Source of the DNA: Microbacterium sp.
GTDB lineage: Bacteria > Actinomycetota > Actinomycetes > Actinomycetales > Microbacteriaceae
NCBI GenBank assembly: GCA_019510305.1
Contig: JAEKKN010000037.1
Coordinates: forward strand, 17,731 to 81,730
DNA length: 64,000 bases
Reading direction: 5' to 3'
The stretch's first letter is position 1. Every line of letters starts with the position of its first letter. The position numbers were made by a program, and so were the translations under genes. The notes beneath the pieces are model-generated. The model did no database searches, was not told the DNA's origin, and saw only the letters and a list, made by a program, of their open reading frames with translations. This document shows, piece after piece, positions 20,853 to 29,300 of the stretch.

Positions 20853-22304
20853 TCAGTCGAGCTCTGCGAGCGTCTGCGTCACGATCGTCTCGACGGCTGC
20901 GTACGCGCGCTCGCGATCGAGATCGACGAGGCCGACGCGGGATCGCCGGTCCAGCACATCGTCGGCCGTCATCGCGCCCTCTTCTCGCACGGCGTACGCG
21001 ACTTCCTCCGCGCAGAGATCGATGCCCTCGGCGATCGGCTCGGTCGGCGCCTGCACCGCGCGATCGACGAGTCGCAGCGACGAGGTGCGGCTCGGCGGCG
21101 CGGAGAGACTGCGCAGCTGCAGAGCGAGATCCACGGCGTCTTCGGCCATCCGCCGGTACGTGGTCAGCTTGCCGCCGAGCACGGTCACGAATCCCGAAGC
21201 GGATGCGGTGACGAGATGTCTGCGTGAGATGTCTGCCGTGGCGTCCGTGCCGCTGTCGACCAGGGGTCGGAGCCCTGCGAACGACCCGCGCACCTGGTCC
21301 CGCGTGATGGGGGTTGTGAGGACTCGGTTGAGGTTCGCGAGCAGGAAGTCGATCTCGGATTCCGTCGGCTCCGCCACGCGGGGGACGGGACCGGGAGCGT
21401 CCTCGTCGGTCAGGCCGACGATCACTCGTCCGTGCTGCTGCGGCAGCGCGAAGACGTAGCGACTGATCGATCCCTCATGAGGGATGGTGAGCGCGACCTG
21501 CGGGGAACCCAGATCACGGGCGTCGAGCACGATGTGCGTACCGCGGCTGGGGCGGATGTCGATGCCGTGGTCGAGGCCCCCGGCCCACACGCCCGTCGCA
21601 TTCACGACGACGCGGGCACGGATCTCCGCCCGCTCGCCTGTCACTGCATCCTCCGCCGTGGCCCCGTCGTCGCGCAGCGCGAGGGCGCGCACACGGGTGA
21701 GCACCCGTGCACCGAGGCTCGCCGCCGTGCGTGCGACGGTGACGACGAGTCGCGCGTCGTCGACGAGCTGTCCGTCGAACGAGAGCATGCCGCCACGCAA
21801 CCCACGTGGGTCGAGAGCGGGCGCGAGTCGTCGTGCCGTCATGGTCGACACCGGCTTCGGAGCAGGCAGAACCGTTCGCGGTGTGCCGGCGCGGATTCGC
21901 AGGAGATCGCCGAGAGCCATGCCGACCGCACCGGCCGTGCGCTGGCGCAACGTGACGGCGGGGCTGAAAGGCAGCAGCTGTCCGAGCGGACGGATCAGGT
22001 GGGGCGCGATCGTCATCATGAGCAGGTGCCTCTCGAGCGCACTCTCCCTGGCGGTGGCGACATCGCCCGTGGCGAGGTAGCGCAGCCCGCCGTGCACGAG
22101 CTTCGAGCTGAACCGGCTCGTGCCGAAAGCGAGATCCTCCGCTTCTATCAGGGTGACGCTGAGCCCCCGGGCGGCGGCGTCGAGCGCGACGCCGACTCCG
22201 GTGATCCCACCGCCGACGACGAGCACATCAGCGGTGTCCTCCGCGGCGCGGGCGAGTTCCGCCTTCCGTCGCGCGACGTTGAGCGCGGATGACGAGACGG
22301 TCAT
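20853..22304 (-). CDS. glpD: glycerol-3-phosphate dehydrogenase (FAD-dependent)
   Basis: 483 aa, slightly short for the family. VLVVGGGITGVGVALDAAARG is the FAD Rossmann motif; FGTSRFSSKLVHGGLRYL is the GlpD signature, and VLGGKLTTYRRMAE is the conserved C-terminal FAD-contact motif. It oxidises glycerol 3-phosphate to dihydroxyacetone phosphate at the membrane and passes electrons to quinone. It overlaps the TetR gene (ATGA, 22301-22304), so the two are co-transcribed. The order TetR-glpD divergent from an AGPS-like flavoprotein and a lipid kinase matches the Rv2249c-Rv2252 region of M. tuberculosis as I recall it. Confidence 0.93.
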   Translation of the reverse strand: MTVSSSALNVARRKAELARAAEDTADVLVVGGGITGVGVALDAAARGLSVTLIEAEDLAFGTSRFSSKLVHGGLRYLATGDVATARESALERHLLMMTIAPHLIRPLGQLLPFSPAVTLRQRTAGAVGMALGDLLRIRAGTPRTVLPAPKPVSTMTARRLAPALDPRGLRGGMLSFDGQLVDDARLVVTVARTAASLGARVLTRVRALALRDDGATAEDAVTGERAEIRARVVVNATGVWAGGLDHGIDIRPSRGTHIVLDARDLGSPQVALTIPHEGSISRYVFALPQQHGRVIVGLTDEDAPGPVPRVAEPTESEIDFLLANLNRVLTTPITRDQVRGSFAGLRPLVDSGTDATADISRRHLVTASASGFVTVLGGKLTTYRRMAEDAVDLALQLRSLSAPPSRTSSLRLVDRAVQAPTEPIAEGIDLCAEEVAYAVREEGAMTADDVLDRRSRVGLVDLDRERAYAAVETIVTQTLAELD

Positions 22305-22879
22305 GGCCGGAGCAGGCCGTCGAGAGCGCATCGGAGCTCCCGCTCCCAGGCCGTCTCGGAGATCAGATCCGCGACGGTGCCGTGCGAGAGCACAGCCGAC
22401 TGGGCGATCAGCAGAAGCATCACGGCCATCTCCTCTGGCGCCCCGGCTCTCACCGATCCGCCGGACTGCGCGGCGCTGATCGCCGCGGCGAGCCAGCCCA
22501 GGATCATGCGCTGACTGGATCCGACTCGGTGCAGCGTGTATCGCGTGAACGCCTCGGGCTCGTCATCGAGAAGGCGTGCGTAGAGGGAGTCGGAGCGGAA
22601 CATCGCGATGAACCGCATGACGTCGTCGACGAGTGCGGATCTCGAGGGGACCGGAGCCGGGAAGGAGCTCAGGATTCCGGCGACACGCCGCAGGAGCGCC
22701 GCCCTGACGACGTCGTCGGAGTCGTTCCAGTTCCGGTAGATCGTCGGACGGCTGAGGTCCGCACGCCGCGCGAGCTCGGCGACGGTCAGGCCGTGCACGC
22801 CGCGTCGCTCGATGAGCTGGTCGGCGGCATCGAGGATCCGGGACTGCGTCGCATCCCATTGAGGTTGACGTTCTTCCAT
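22301..22879 (-). CDS. TetR family transcriptional regulator
   Basis: 192 aa. The N-terminal helix-turn-helix is typical: ILDAADQLIERRGVHGLTVAELARRADLSRPTIYRNW, residues about 15-50. The C-terminal ligand domain is divergent. It is the first gene of the tetR-glpD unit and diverges from the AGPS-like flavoprotein gene. A near-palindrome covers the 20 bp after its start codon, so it probably represses both directions. The inducer is unknown; acyl-CoA or a glycerolipid intermediate would fit the neighbours. Confidence 0.9.
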   Translation of the reverse strand: MEERQPQWDATQSRILDAADQLIERRGVHGLTVAELARRADLSRPTIYRNWNDSDDVVRAALLRRVAGILSSFPAPVPSRSALVDDVMRFIAMFRSDSLYARLLDDEPEAFTRYTLHRVGSSQRMILGWLAAAISAAQSGGSVRAGAPEEMAVMLLLIAQSAVLSHGTVADLISETAWERELRCALDGLLRP

Positions 22880-22880
22880 G

Positions 22881-22901
22881 ATGTGTCACACTGTAACGCA
22901 T
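22881..22901. promoter_or_regulatory. probable TetR operator between tetR-glpD and the flavoprotein operon
   Basis: The arms atgtgtcaca and tgtaacgcat flank a central c; 8 of 10 positions are complementary. It begins 2 bp beyond the tetR start codon on the divergent side, the usual place for an autoregulatory TetR site with a TGTNACA-type half-site. Confidence 0.55.
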
Positions 22902-22938
22902 GGGCCACGATGCGGGCAGGGTCGATGACGACTCGGCG

Positions 22939-24522
22939 ATGAGATGGAACGGCTGGGGCGACCCGGCGAAGGCGAGAGATCTGCCGCTTGCTGTCCGGAG
23001 TCTTCTGCCGCTGCTGCTGGGGCGCACACGAAGGCCAGAGCACGCCGTCGAGATCGAGGATGTGCGCCTGCCGCCGTCTGCGCTGCGCGACGATGATCTG
23101 GACGCATTCCGCCGAGCCGTCGGCCGAGAGCACGTCGACGTCTCGGTGGAGGCCCGCGTCCGGCACGCGGGCGGTCGGTCGACACCTGATCTGCTGCGTC
23201 GTCGGATCGCGACACAGGATGCGCCGGATGCGGTCGTCCGCCCAGCGGACCACGATGAGGTGACGGTGTGCCTCGAGATCGCCGGTCGGGCCGGTATCGC
23301 CGTGATCCCCTTCGGCGGTGGCACGAGCGTCGTCGGCGCACTCACCCCGGAGCGTGGCTCCCACCGTGCTGTAGTGAGCCTCGATCTGCGCCGCCTCACC
23401 GGTCTGATCCGACTGGACGAGGTCAGCGGCGAGGCCGTGCTCGCTGCGGGCACGTCTGGACCCGAAGCCGAATCGGCATTGGCGGCGCACGGCCTCGAAC
23501 TCGGCCACTTTCCGCAGAGCTTCCGTTACGCGACGATCGGTGGATTCGCCGCCGCGCGTTCGTCGGGGCAGAACTCCGCCGGCAACGGTCGCTTCGACGC
23601 GATGGTCACCGGCATCCGCGTCGCAACTCCGACTGGCGAGGTCGAGCTCGGTCGAGCACCCGGCTCGGCCGCCGGGCCCGACCTGATCCGCGTCTTCCTC
23701 GGATCGGAGGGTATCTTCGGCGTGATCACAGAGGTGCGGGTACGCGTGCACCCGATTCCTCACGACCGTGTTCTCGAATCCTGGTCGTACCCCGACTTCG
23801 CCAGCGGCGTCGAGGGGCTCCGCCGGATCGCGCAGCAGGGCGCGGGACCCACTGTCATCCGTCTGTCCGATGAAGCCGAGACGGCGGTGAGCCTCGCCCA
23901 GGTCGGCCGGATAGGCAAAGCGCTCGCGAAGGGAGCCGGAATCGTCACGGTGTACGAGGGCGACGGGATTCCCGAGCGGCGTGCCCGCACCCGAGCACTG
24001 CTCGAAGCGGCGGGCGGCGTCTCCGCAGGGGAAGGGGCCTCGGAGGGGTGGCTGAAGGGCCGCTTCGAGGGGCCGTATCTGCGCGACGCGCTGCTCGACG
24101 CCGGCGTCTTCTGTGAGACGCTCGAGACCGCCACGACCTGGTCGAACCTGCACGCGCTGCGCGCGGCCGTCGAGAAGGCGCTGAAGGGCGGATTCGCGGA
24201 TGCGGGAGCCAGGTCGTACACCATGTGCCATGTCTCGCACATCTATCCCACCGGAGCCTCTCTGTACTTCACGGTGCTGGCCGGGGTGCGCTCCGACATG
24301 CTGGCCACGTGGGAGCCGATCAAGGCCCGGGTCAACGACACGATCATCGCCGGCGGCGGTACGATCAGTCATCATCACGCCGTCGGACGGGATCACGCCC
24401 CCTGGCTGGAGAGGGAGATCGGAGAGACCGGCATCCGCATCCTCGCCGCGATCAAACGGGAGCTCGATCCGCAGTGCATCATGAATCCGGGCGCCGTGAT
24501 CGCCGTCGAGCGGACGAGCTGA
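22939..24522 (+). CDS. FAD-binding oxidase resembling alkyldihydroxyacetonephosphate synthase
   Basis: 527 aa from ATG 22939 (MRWNGWGDP, where family conservation begins); an in-frame ATG at 22900 would add 13 residues and lies inside the operator. Vanillyl-alcohol-oxidase-type FAD domain: IPFGGGTSVVGAL, GHFPQSFRYATIGGFAAARSSGQ and FLGSEGIFGVITE. The C-terminal cap has CETLETATTW, YTMCHVSHIYPTG and the AGPS signature SHHHAVGRDHAPWL. AGPS exchanges the acyl chain of acyl-DHAP for a fatty alcohol in ether-lipid synthesis. Bacterial homologues may instead oxidise other substrates. Neighbours (G3P dehydrogenase, lipid kinase) support a glycerolipid role. Confidence 0.85.
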   Translation: MRWNGWGDPAKARDLPLAVRSLLPLLLGRTRRPEHAVEIEDVRLPPSALRDDDLDAFRRAVGREHVDVSVEARVRHAGGRSTPDLLRRRIATQDAPDAVVRPADHDEVTVCLEIAGRAGIAVIPFGGGTSVVGALTPERGSHRAVVSLDLRRLTGLIRLDEVSGEAVLAAGTSGPEAESALAAHGLELGHFPQSFRYATIGGFAAARSSGQNSAGNGRFDAMVTGIRVATPTGEVELGRAPGSAAGPDLIRVFLGSEGIFGVITEVRVRVHPIPHDRVLESWSYPDFASGVEGLRRIAQQGAGPTVIRLSDEAETAVSLAQVGRIGKALAKGAGIVTVYEGDGIPERRARTRALLEAAGGVSAGEGASEGWLKGRFEGPYLRDALLDAGVFCETLETATTWSNLHALRAAVEKALKGGFADAGARSYTMCHVSHIYPTGASLYFTVLAGVRSDMLATWEPIKARVNDTIIAGGGTISHHHAVGRDHAPWLEREIGETGIRILAAIKRELDPQCIMNPGAVIAVERTS

Positions 24523-25428
24523 GTGACCGAGCACATCGCGGTGCTCGCGAATCCCTTCGCAGGCAAGGGACGCGGTCGCAGGGCGTCGGCCATCGCTGTC
24601 GCGCACCTGCGGGCGCGCGGAGCCGAGGTGCGGGTGTACGCGGGGGCCTCGGCAGCCGATACGGCCCGACTCGCCGCCACGGCGATCGACGAGAGTCCGC
24701 GCACGCTGGTCGTGGTCGGCGGTGACGGCACTCTTGCCGGAGTGCTCGAGGTGGTTTGTGCGGCTACGGTCCCTGTCGTCCTGGTGCCGGCAGGTACGGG
24801 CAACGATCTGGCTAGAGCACTGCGGCTGCCGCGCGAAGACGCCGCGGCCGCGGCCGAACTCGCCCTCACCGGGGAGCGCAGGGCCATCGACGTCGGCGAG
24901 GTGCGCACGACGTCAGGTGCCCGGAAGTTCCTCACGATCGCGGCCCTCGGATTCGACGCGAAGGTCAGCGACCGCACCAACCGGCTGCGCTGGCCGCACG
25001 GCGCGCCGCGCTACTACCTCGCACTCCTGATCGAGCTCGCCCGCCTGCGTCCCATGCTGTTCACACTGTCGATCGACGCGGAGCCGCCGAGGATCGCTCC
25101 CGGCACGCTGATCGCGGTCGGCAGCACGTCTAGCTACGGCGGCGGAATGCCGGTGTGCGCGGGCGCCCTCCCTGATGACGGTCTGCTCGACGTCGTCCAT
25201 GTTGCACCGCTCGGGCGGATGCGTCTGCTGCGTCTTTTCCCTCTGATGCTCCGAGGAAGGCATCTCGCACGTCCGGAGGTGCTCCATCGACGGGCACGGA
25301 CGGTGACGGTGTCGGCGCCGGGCCTCGTCGTGTACGCCGACGGCGAGCGGACGGGCGAATACGAGTGCACGATCTCGCTGCTGCCCGCCGCAATCACCCT
25401 GATGGTCCCGAAGGAGAGCCATGACTGA
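24523..25428 (+). CDS. diacylglycerol/lipid kinase family protein
   Basis: 301 aa. DagK catalytic domain: AVLANPFAGKGRGRR at the N-terminus, VVGGDGTLAGVLEVV for ATP and VPAGTGNDLARALRLP as the family signature; the C-terminal domain has VYADGERTGE. It phosphorylates a lipid hydroxyl such as diacylglycerol. The GTG start directly follows the flavoprotein stop codon and its end overlaps the GMC gene by 8 bp, so it sits in the middle of a three-gene operon. The substrate may be a glycerolipid made or changed by its neighbours. Confidence 0.9.
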   Translation: MTEHIAVLANPFAGKGRGRRASAIAVAHLRARGAEVRVYAGASAADTARLAATAIDESPRTLVVVGGDGTLAGVLEVVCAATVPVVLVPAGTGNDLARALRLPREDAAAAAELALTGERRAIDVGEVRTTSGARKFLTIAALGFDAKVSDRTNRLRWPHGAPRYYLALLIELARLRPMLFTLSIDAEPPRIAPGTLIAVGSTSSYGGGMPVCAGALPDDGLLDVVHVAPLGRMRLLRLFPLMLRGRHLARPEVLHRRARTVTVSAPGLVVYADGERTGEYECTISLLPAAITLMVPKESHD

Positions 25429-27055
25429 GTTCGACGAGGACGTCGTCATCGTGGGGTCCGGATTCGGCGGCTCGGTCGCCGCCCTCCGACTCGCAGAGAA
25501 GGGCTATCGGGTGCGGGTGTACGAGGCCGGCCGGCGCTTCGAGGACGAGGACTTCGCGAAGACAAGCTGGAACGTGCGTCGCTACCTCTGGGCGCCGGCC
25601 GTCGGATGCTATGGAGTGCAGCGCATCCACCGGCTGCCGCACGTGATGATCCTCGCCGGGGCCGGCGTCGGCGGTGGATCCCTCAACTACGCGAACACGC
25701 TCTACCAGCCGGGCTCGGCGTTCTTCCAGGACCCGCAGTGGCAGCGCATCGCCGATTGGGAAGCCGAGCTCGCACCGCACTATTCGACCGCGAAGCGGAT
25801 GCTCGGCGTCGTCGAGCACTACCCGCACACGGGTCCCGTCGAACGCATCATGAAAGGCGCGGCAGAGGATCTCGGAGTCGGATCGACGTTCCGCCACGCG
25901 CCGGTCGGGGTGTGGTTCGGCAAGCCGGGGGAGCGCACCCCCGATCCGTTCTTCGGCGGTGAGGGGCCGGAGCGCACCGGCTGCACGCTGTGCGGCAACT
26001 GCATGGTCGGATGCCGGATCGGCGCCAAGAACACCCTGATGAAGAACTATCTCGCCCTCGCCGAGCGACGGGGAGTCGTCATCGAGCCGCTGCGGAGCGT
26101 GACGGAGGTGCGTGAGCTGCCCGGCGGTGGCTTCGCCGTGACGACGCAGCGCAGCGGCGCGTGGATCCGGCGCTCCTCGCGCACGGTGAGAGCCCGTCAG
26201 GTCGTGCTCGCGGCGGGGACGTGGGGAACACAGCAGCTGCTGCACCGGATGAAGGCATCCGGCGCGCTGCCCCGGATCTCGGACGCGGTCGGACGCCTGA
26301 CGCGCACCAACTCCGAGGCCCTCGACGGCGCGATCGCCACCAAAGTCCCGGAGTCGCTGCAGCTGGCGCGGGGCGTGGCGATCACGACGTCGTTCCACGT
26401 GGACGAGCGGACGCACGTCGAGAATGTGCGGTACGGACCCGGCTCGAACCTCATGGGGGCGCTCGCGACCGCACTCGTGCCCGGCGATCGTGGACTCGCG
26501 GGGCGTCTGGGGAGCCTGGTCACCCAGGTGTTCACGGCGCCCGTGCGGCAGTTCCGTCTCGGGAACCTGCGCCGCTGGAGCGAACGCGGCATCATCGCGC
26601 TCGTGATGCAGACCGCCGATAACTCCCTCACGCTCTCACTGCGGCGAAAGTTCGGCCGCCTCGTCATGACGAGCGCTCAAGGACACGGCGAGCCGAATCC
26701 CAGCCACCTGCCGCAGGCGCACGTCGCGGCGGCGGCGATCGCCGCGCGGGTCCAGCAGGACGGGGGCGAGCCGGCCGAAGCGCGCGGGTCGTGGCCCGAG
26801 GTGTTCGGCATTCCGCTGACCGCGCACTTCCTCGGTGGCGCCGTGATCTCCGCCGGGCCCGACGCGGGCGTCATCGACCCGTACCATCGGGTCTGGGGCC
26901 ACCCGGGCCTCCACATCGTCGACGGCTCCGCCGTGCCGGCCAACCCCGGGGTGAACCCGTCGCTCACGATCACCGCGCTCGCGGAGAGGGCGCTGTCGCA
27001 CTGGCCCCGCGCCGGCGAGCCCGACCTGCGCCCCGCGCAGGATCCCGGGAGCTGA
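25421..27055 (+). CDS. GMC oxidoreductase (cholesterol-oxidase-like)
   Basis: 544 aa. N-terminal FAD motif VIVGSGFGGSVAALRLAEKG, then GAGVGGGSLNYANTLY; the C-terminus has HFLGGAVISAGPDAGVID and HIVDGSAVPANPGVNPSLTITALAER, the GMC signature. An unusual four-Cys stretch, CTLCGNCMVGC, lies near residue 190 and could bind a metal or iron-sulfur centre; it is typical of this ChoD-like subfamily. It oxidises an alcohol, substrate unknown. The start lies inside the lipid kinase gene, so the product probably works on the same lipid pathway. Confidence 0.85.
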   Translation: MTEFDEDVVIVGSGFGGSVAALRLAEKGYRVRVYEAGRRFEDEDFAKTSWNVRRYLWAPAVGCYGVQRIHRLPHVMILAGAGVGGGSLNYANTLYQPGSAFFQDPQWQRIADWEAELAPHYSTAKRMLGVVEHYPHTGPVERIMKGAAEDLGVGSTFRHAPVGVWFGKPGERTPDPFFGGEGPERTGCTLCGNCMVGCRIGAKNTLMKNYLALAERRGVVIEPLRSVTEVRELPGGGFAVTTQRSGAWIRRSSRTVRARQVVLAAGTWGTQQLLHRMKASGALPRISDAVGRLTRTNSEALDGAIATKVPESLQLARGVAITTSFHVDERTHVENVRYGPGSNLMGALATALVPGDRGLAGRLGSLVTQVFTAPVRQFRLGNLRRWSERGIIALVMQTADNSLTLSLRRKFGRLVMTSAQGHGEPNPSHLPQAHVAAAAIAARVQQDGGEPAEARGSWPEVFGIPLTAHFLGGAVISAGPDAGVIDPYHRVWGHPGLHIVDGSAVPANPGVNPSLTITALAERALSHWPRAGEPDLRPAQDPGS

Positions 27056-27110
27056 GCGTAGAGCGTCCGCGATGAGGACGGAGGGTGGCGAGCGCTGCCG
27101 ACCACACGAC

Positions 27111-27142
27111 GAAGGGGCCGCATAGATCGATGCGGCCCCTTC
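27111..27142. terminator. strong bidirectional terminator between GMC gene and fadB
   Basis: gaaggggccgcat and atgcggccccttc form a perfect 13-bp stem around a 6-nt loop, midway between two convergent operons. No long T-run on either side. Confidence 0.8.
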
Positions 27143-27150
27143 GTGTGCTG

Positions 27151-29295
27151 TCAGCGGCTTTCGGTGCCGCGGATCTGCGGGGTGTGGAACGAGCCGCCGA
27201 AGGCGCGCTCCGAGGCGCCTTCGCGGTCGAGGTAGGGCGATGCGCCACCGTCGATGAACGGCCATCCCGCGCCGAGGATCAGGCACAGATCGATGTCCTC
27301 GACCTCGGGCACCACGCCCTCGTCGAGCATCAGCTTGATCTCTGTGGCGAGTCCGTCCTGCACGCGCTGCAGGATCGTCGCCGCCGTCGCCGGCGTCTTG
27401 CCCACGGCCGGCTTGACGACCTTCTCGGCCTGCTTGGTCCAGCCGGTCACGCGGCCGCCCTTGTCCTTCTCGACGACCGCATCCAGAGCCGCGAGCTCGT
27501 GGAAGTTCTCGTTCGCGTAGAAGCGGTCGGGGAACGCCTTCACCATCGTGTCCTGCACGTGGGCCGCGACCTTCCAGCCGACCAGATCGATCAGCTGGAA
27601 CGGACCCATGGGCAGTCCGAGCGGGCCGAAGGCCTTCTCGACATCGGCCACCGGCGTGCCCTCGTAGACGGCACGCGCGGCTTCGCCCATGACCTTCGCG
27701 AGCAGACGGTTCACGACGAAGCCGGGGGCGTCGGCGGTGAGCACGGCGTTCTTCCCCAAGCCCTTCGCAACCACGAACGCGGTCGACAGCGCGGCATCGG
27801 CGGTCGACGGGGTCTTCACGATCTCGATCAGCGGCATCACCGCGACCGGGTTGAAGAAGTGGAAGCCGACGAGGCGCTCGGGGTGAGCCAGCTGCGATCC
27901 GATCTCCTCGACCGAGAGCGACGAGGTGTTCGTCGCGAGGATAGCGTCCTCGGCGATGATCTTCTCGATCTCGCCGAACACCTGCTGCTTGACGCCGACC
28001 TCTTCGAACACGGCCTCGATCACGAAGTCGCAGTCCGAATAGAGGCTCTTGTCGGTCGTGCCGGTGACCAGTCCGCGCAGCTTGTTCGCCGAGTCGGCAT
28101 CCAGCCGGCCCTTGGCTTCGAGCTTGCCGATCTCCTCGTGGATGTACGCGACGCCCTTGTCGACGCGTGCCTGGTCGAGATCGGTGATGAGCACGGGCAC
28201 CTGCAGCTTGCGCACGAACAGCAGCGCGAACTGGCTGGCCATCAGACCGGCGCCGATGATGCCGACCTTGGTGACCTTCTTCGCGAGCGCCTTGTCGGGG
28301 GCGCCGACCGGACGCTTCGCGCGCTTCTGCACGAGGTCGAACGCGTACATCGACGCGGCGAACTGATCGCCGGTCACGAGCTCGGCGAGCGCCTCGTCTT
28401 CACGGGCGAAGCCCTCGGCCTTGGTCCCGCTCTTCGCCTTGTCGAGAAGCTCCAGGGCGGCATACGGCGACTTCGGCACGGTGCCGATCTTCGACTCGAG
28501 CATGCCGCGCGCCATCTTGATCGCGATCGGCCACTTGGTGAGGCGCTCGATCTTGCCCGGCTCGTTCTTGCGCTCGACCTTCTTGCCGCCGAGGACCGCA
28601 TCGGCCCAGGCGAGCGAATTCTCGAGGTAGTTCGCGGCGGGGAAGATGGCGTCGACGACGCCGAGATCGAACGCCTGCTGCGGCTTCAGCATCCGGTTCT
28701 GCTTGAGCGGGTTCGAGATGACGACCTCGAGCGCGTTCTCGATGCCGATCAGGTTCGGCAGCAGATACGCGCCGCCCCAGCCAGGGATGATGCCGAGGAA
28801 GACCTCGGGGAGGGCGATGGCTGCTGCGGAGGCGTCGACCGTGCGGTAGGTCGAGTTCAGCGCGATCTCGAGGCCTCCGCCGAGCGCGAGGCCGTTGACG
28901 AACGCGAACGACGGCACACCCAGCTCGGACAGCTTGCCCAGAACCTTGTGGCCGAGCTGCGCGATCAGGCGGGCGTTGTCTCGCGAGCCCACCTTGCTGA
29001 TGTCGGACAGGTCGGCACCGGCGGCGAGGATGTACTGCTTGCCGGTGATGCCGACCGCCTGGATCTCTCCTGCAGCGGCACGGCCCTTGAGGCCGTCCAA
29101 GGTCTCGCCGAGCTCAGTGAGCGTGGCAGGGCCCAGGGTGTTCGGGCGGGTGTGATCGCGCCCGTTGTCGAGCGTGATGAGGGCGAGCACCTTGCCGGAG
29201 GCGAGCCGGATGTCGCGCACGGGGGAGTGCGTGATCACCTCGCCCTCGGTGAGCGCCTGGATGGGGGAGAAGTCGATCTCGTCGTAGTTCGTCAT
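27151..29295 (-). CDS. fadB: fatty-acid oxidation complex alpha subunit (enoyl-CoA hydratase / 3-hydroxyacyl-CoA dehydrogenase)
   Basis: 714 aa. The N-terminal crotonase domain has YILAAGADLSDI and NGLALGGGLEIALNS (oxyanion hole); the NAD-binding domain starts VGIIGAGLMASQFALLFVRK, with TNTSSLSVEEIG and GFHFFNPVAVMPLIEIV, and the C-terminal domain has DAPGFVVNRLLA and GLPMGPFQLIDLVG. It hydrates enoyl-CoA and oxidises 3-hydroxyacyl-CoA in beta-oxidation, with the thiolase encoded 5 bp upstream in the same operon. The open frame continues upstream through the thiolase gene, but ATG 29295 (MTNYDEIDFS) is the conserved start. Confidence 0.95.
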   Translation of the reverse strand: MTNYDEIDFSPIQALTEGEVITHSPVRDIRLASGKVLALITLDNGRDHTRPNTLGPATLTELGETLDGLKGRAAAGEIQAVGITGKQYILAAGADLSDISKVGSRDNARLIAQLGHKVLGKLSELGVPSFAFVNGLALGGGLEIALNSTYRTVDASAAAIALPEVFLGIIPGWGGAYLLPNLIGIENALEVVISNPLKQNRMLKPQQAFDLGVVDAIFPAANYLENSLAWADAVLGGKKVERKNEPGKIERLTKWPIAIKMARGMLESKIGTVPKSPYAALELLDKAKSGTKAEGFAREDEALAELVTGDQFAASMYAFDLVQKRAKRPVGAPDKALAKKVTKVGIIGAGLMASQFALLFVRKLQVPVLITDLDQARVDKGVAYIHEEIGKLEAKGRLDADSANKLRGLVTGTTDKSLYSDCDFVIEAVFEEVGVKQQVFGEIEKIIAEDAILATNTSSLSVEEIGSQLAHPERLVGFHFFNPVAVMPLIEIVKTPSTADAALSTAFVVAKGLGKNAVLTADAPGFVVNRLLAKVMGEAARAVYEGTPVADVEKAFGPLGLPMGPFQLIDLVGWKVAAHVQDTMVKAFPDRFYANENFHELAALDAVVEKDKGGRVTGWTKQAEKVVKPAVGKTPATAATILQRVQDGLATEIKLMLDEGVVPEVEDIDLCLILGAGWPFIDGGASPYLDREGASERAFGGSFHTPQIRGTESR

Positions 29296-29300
29296 CTCGA

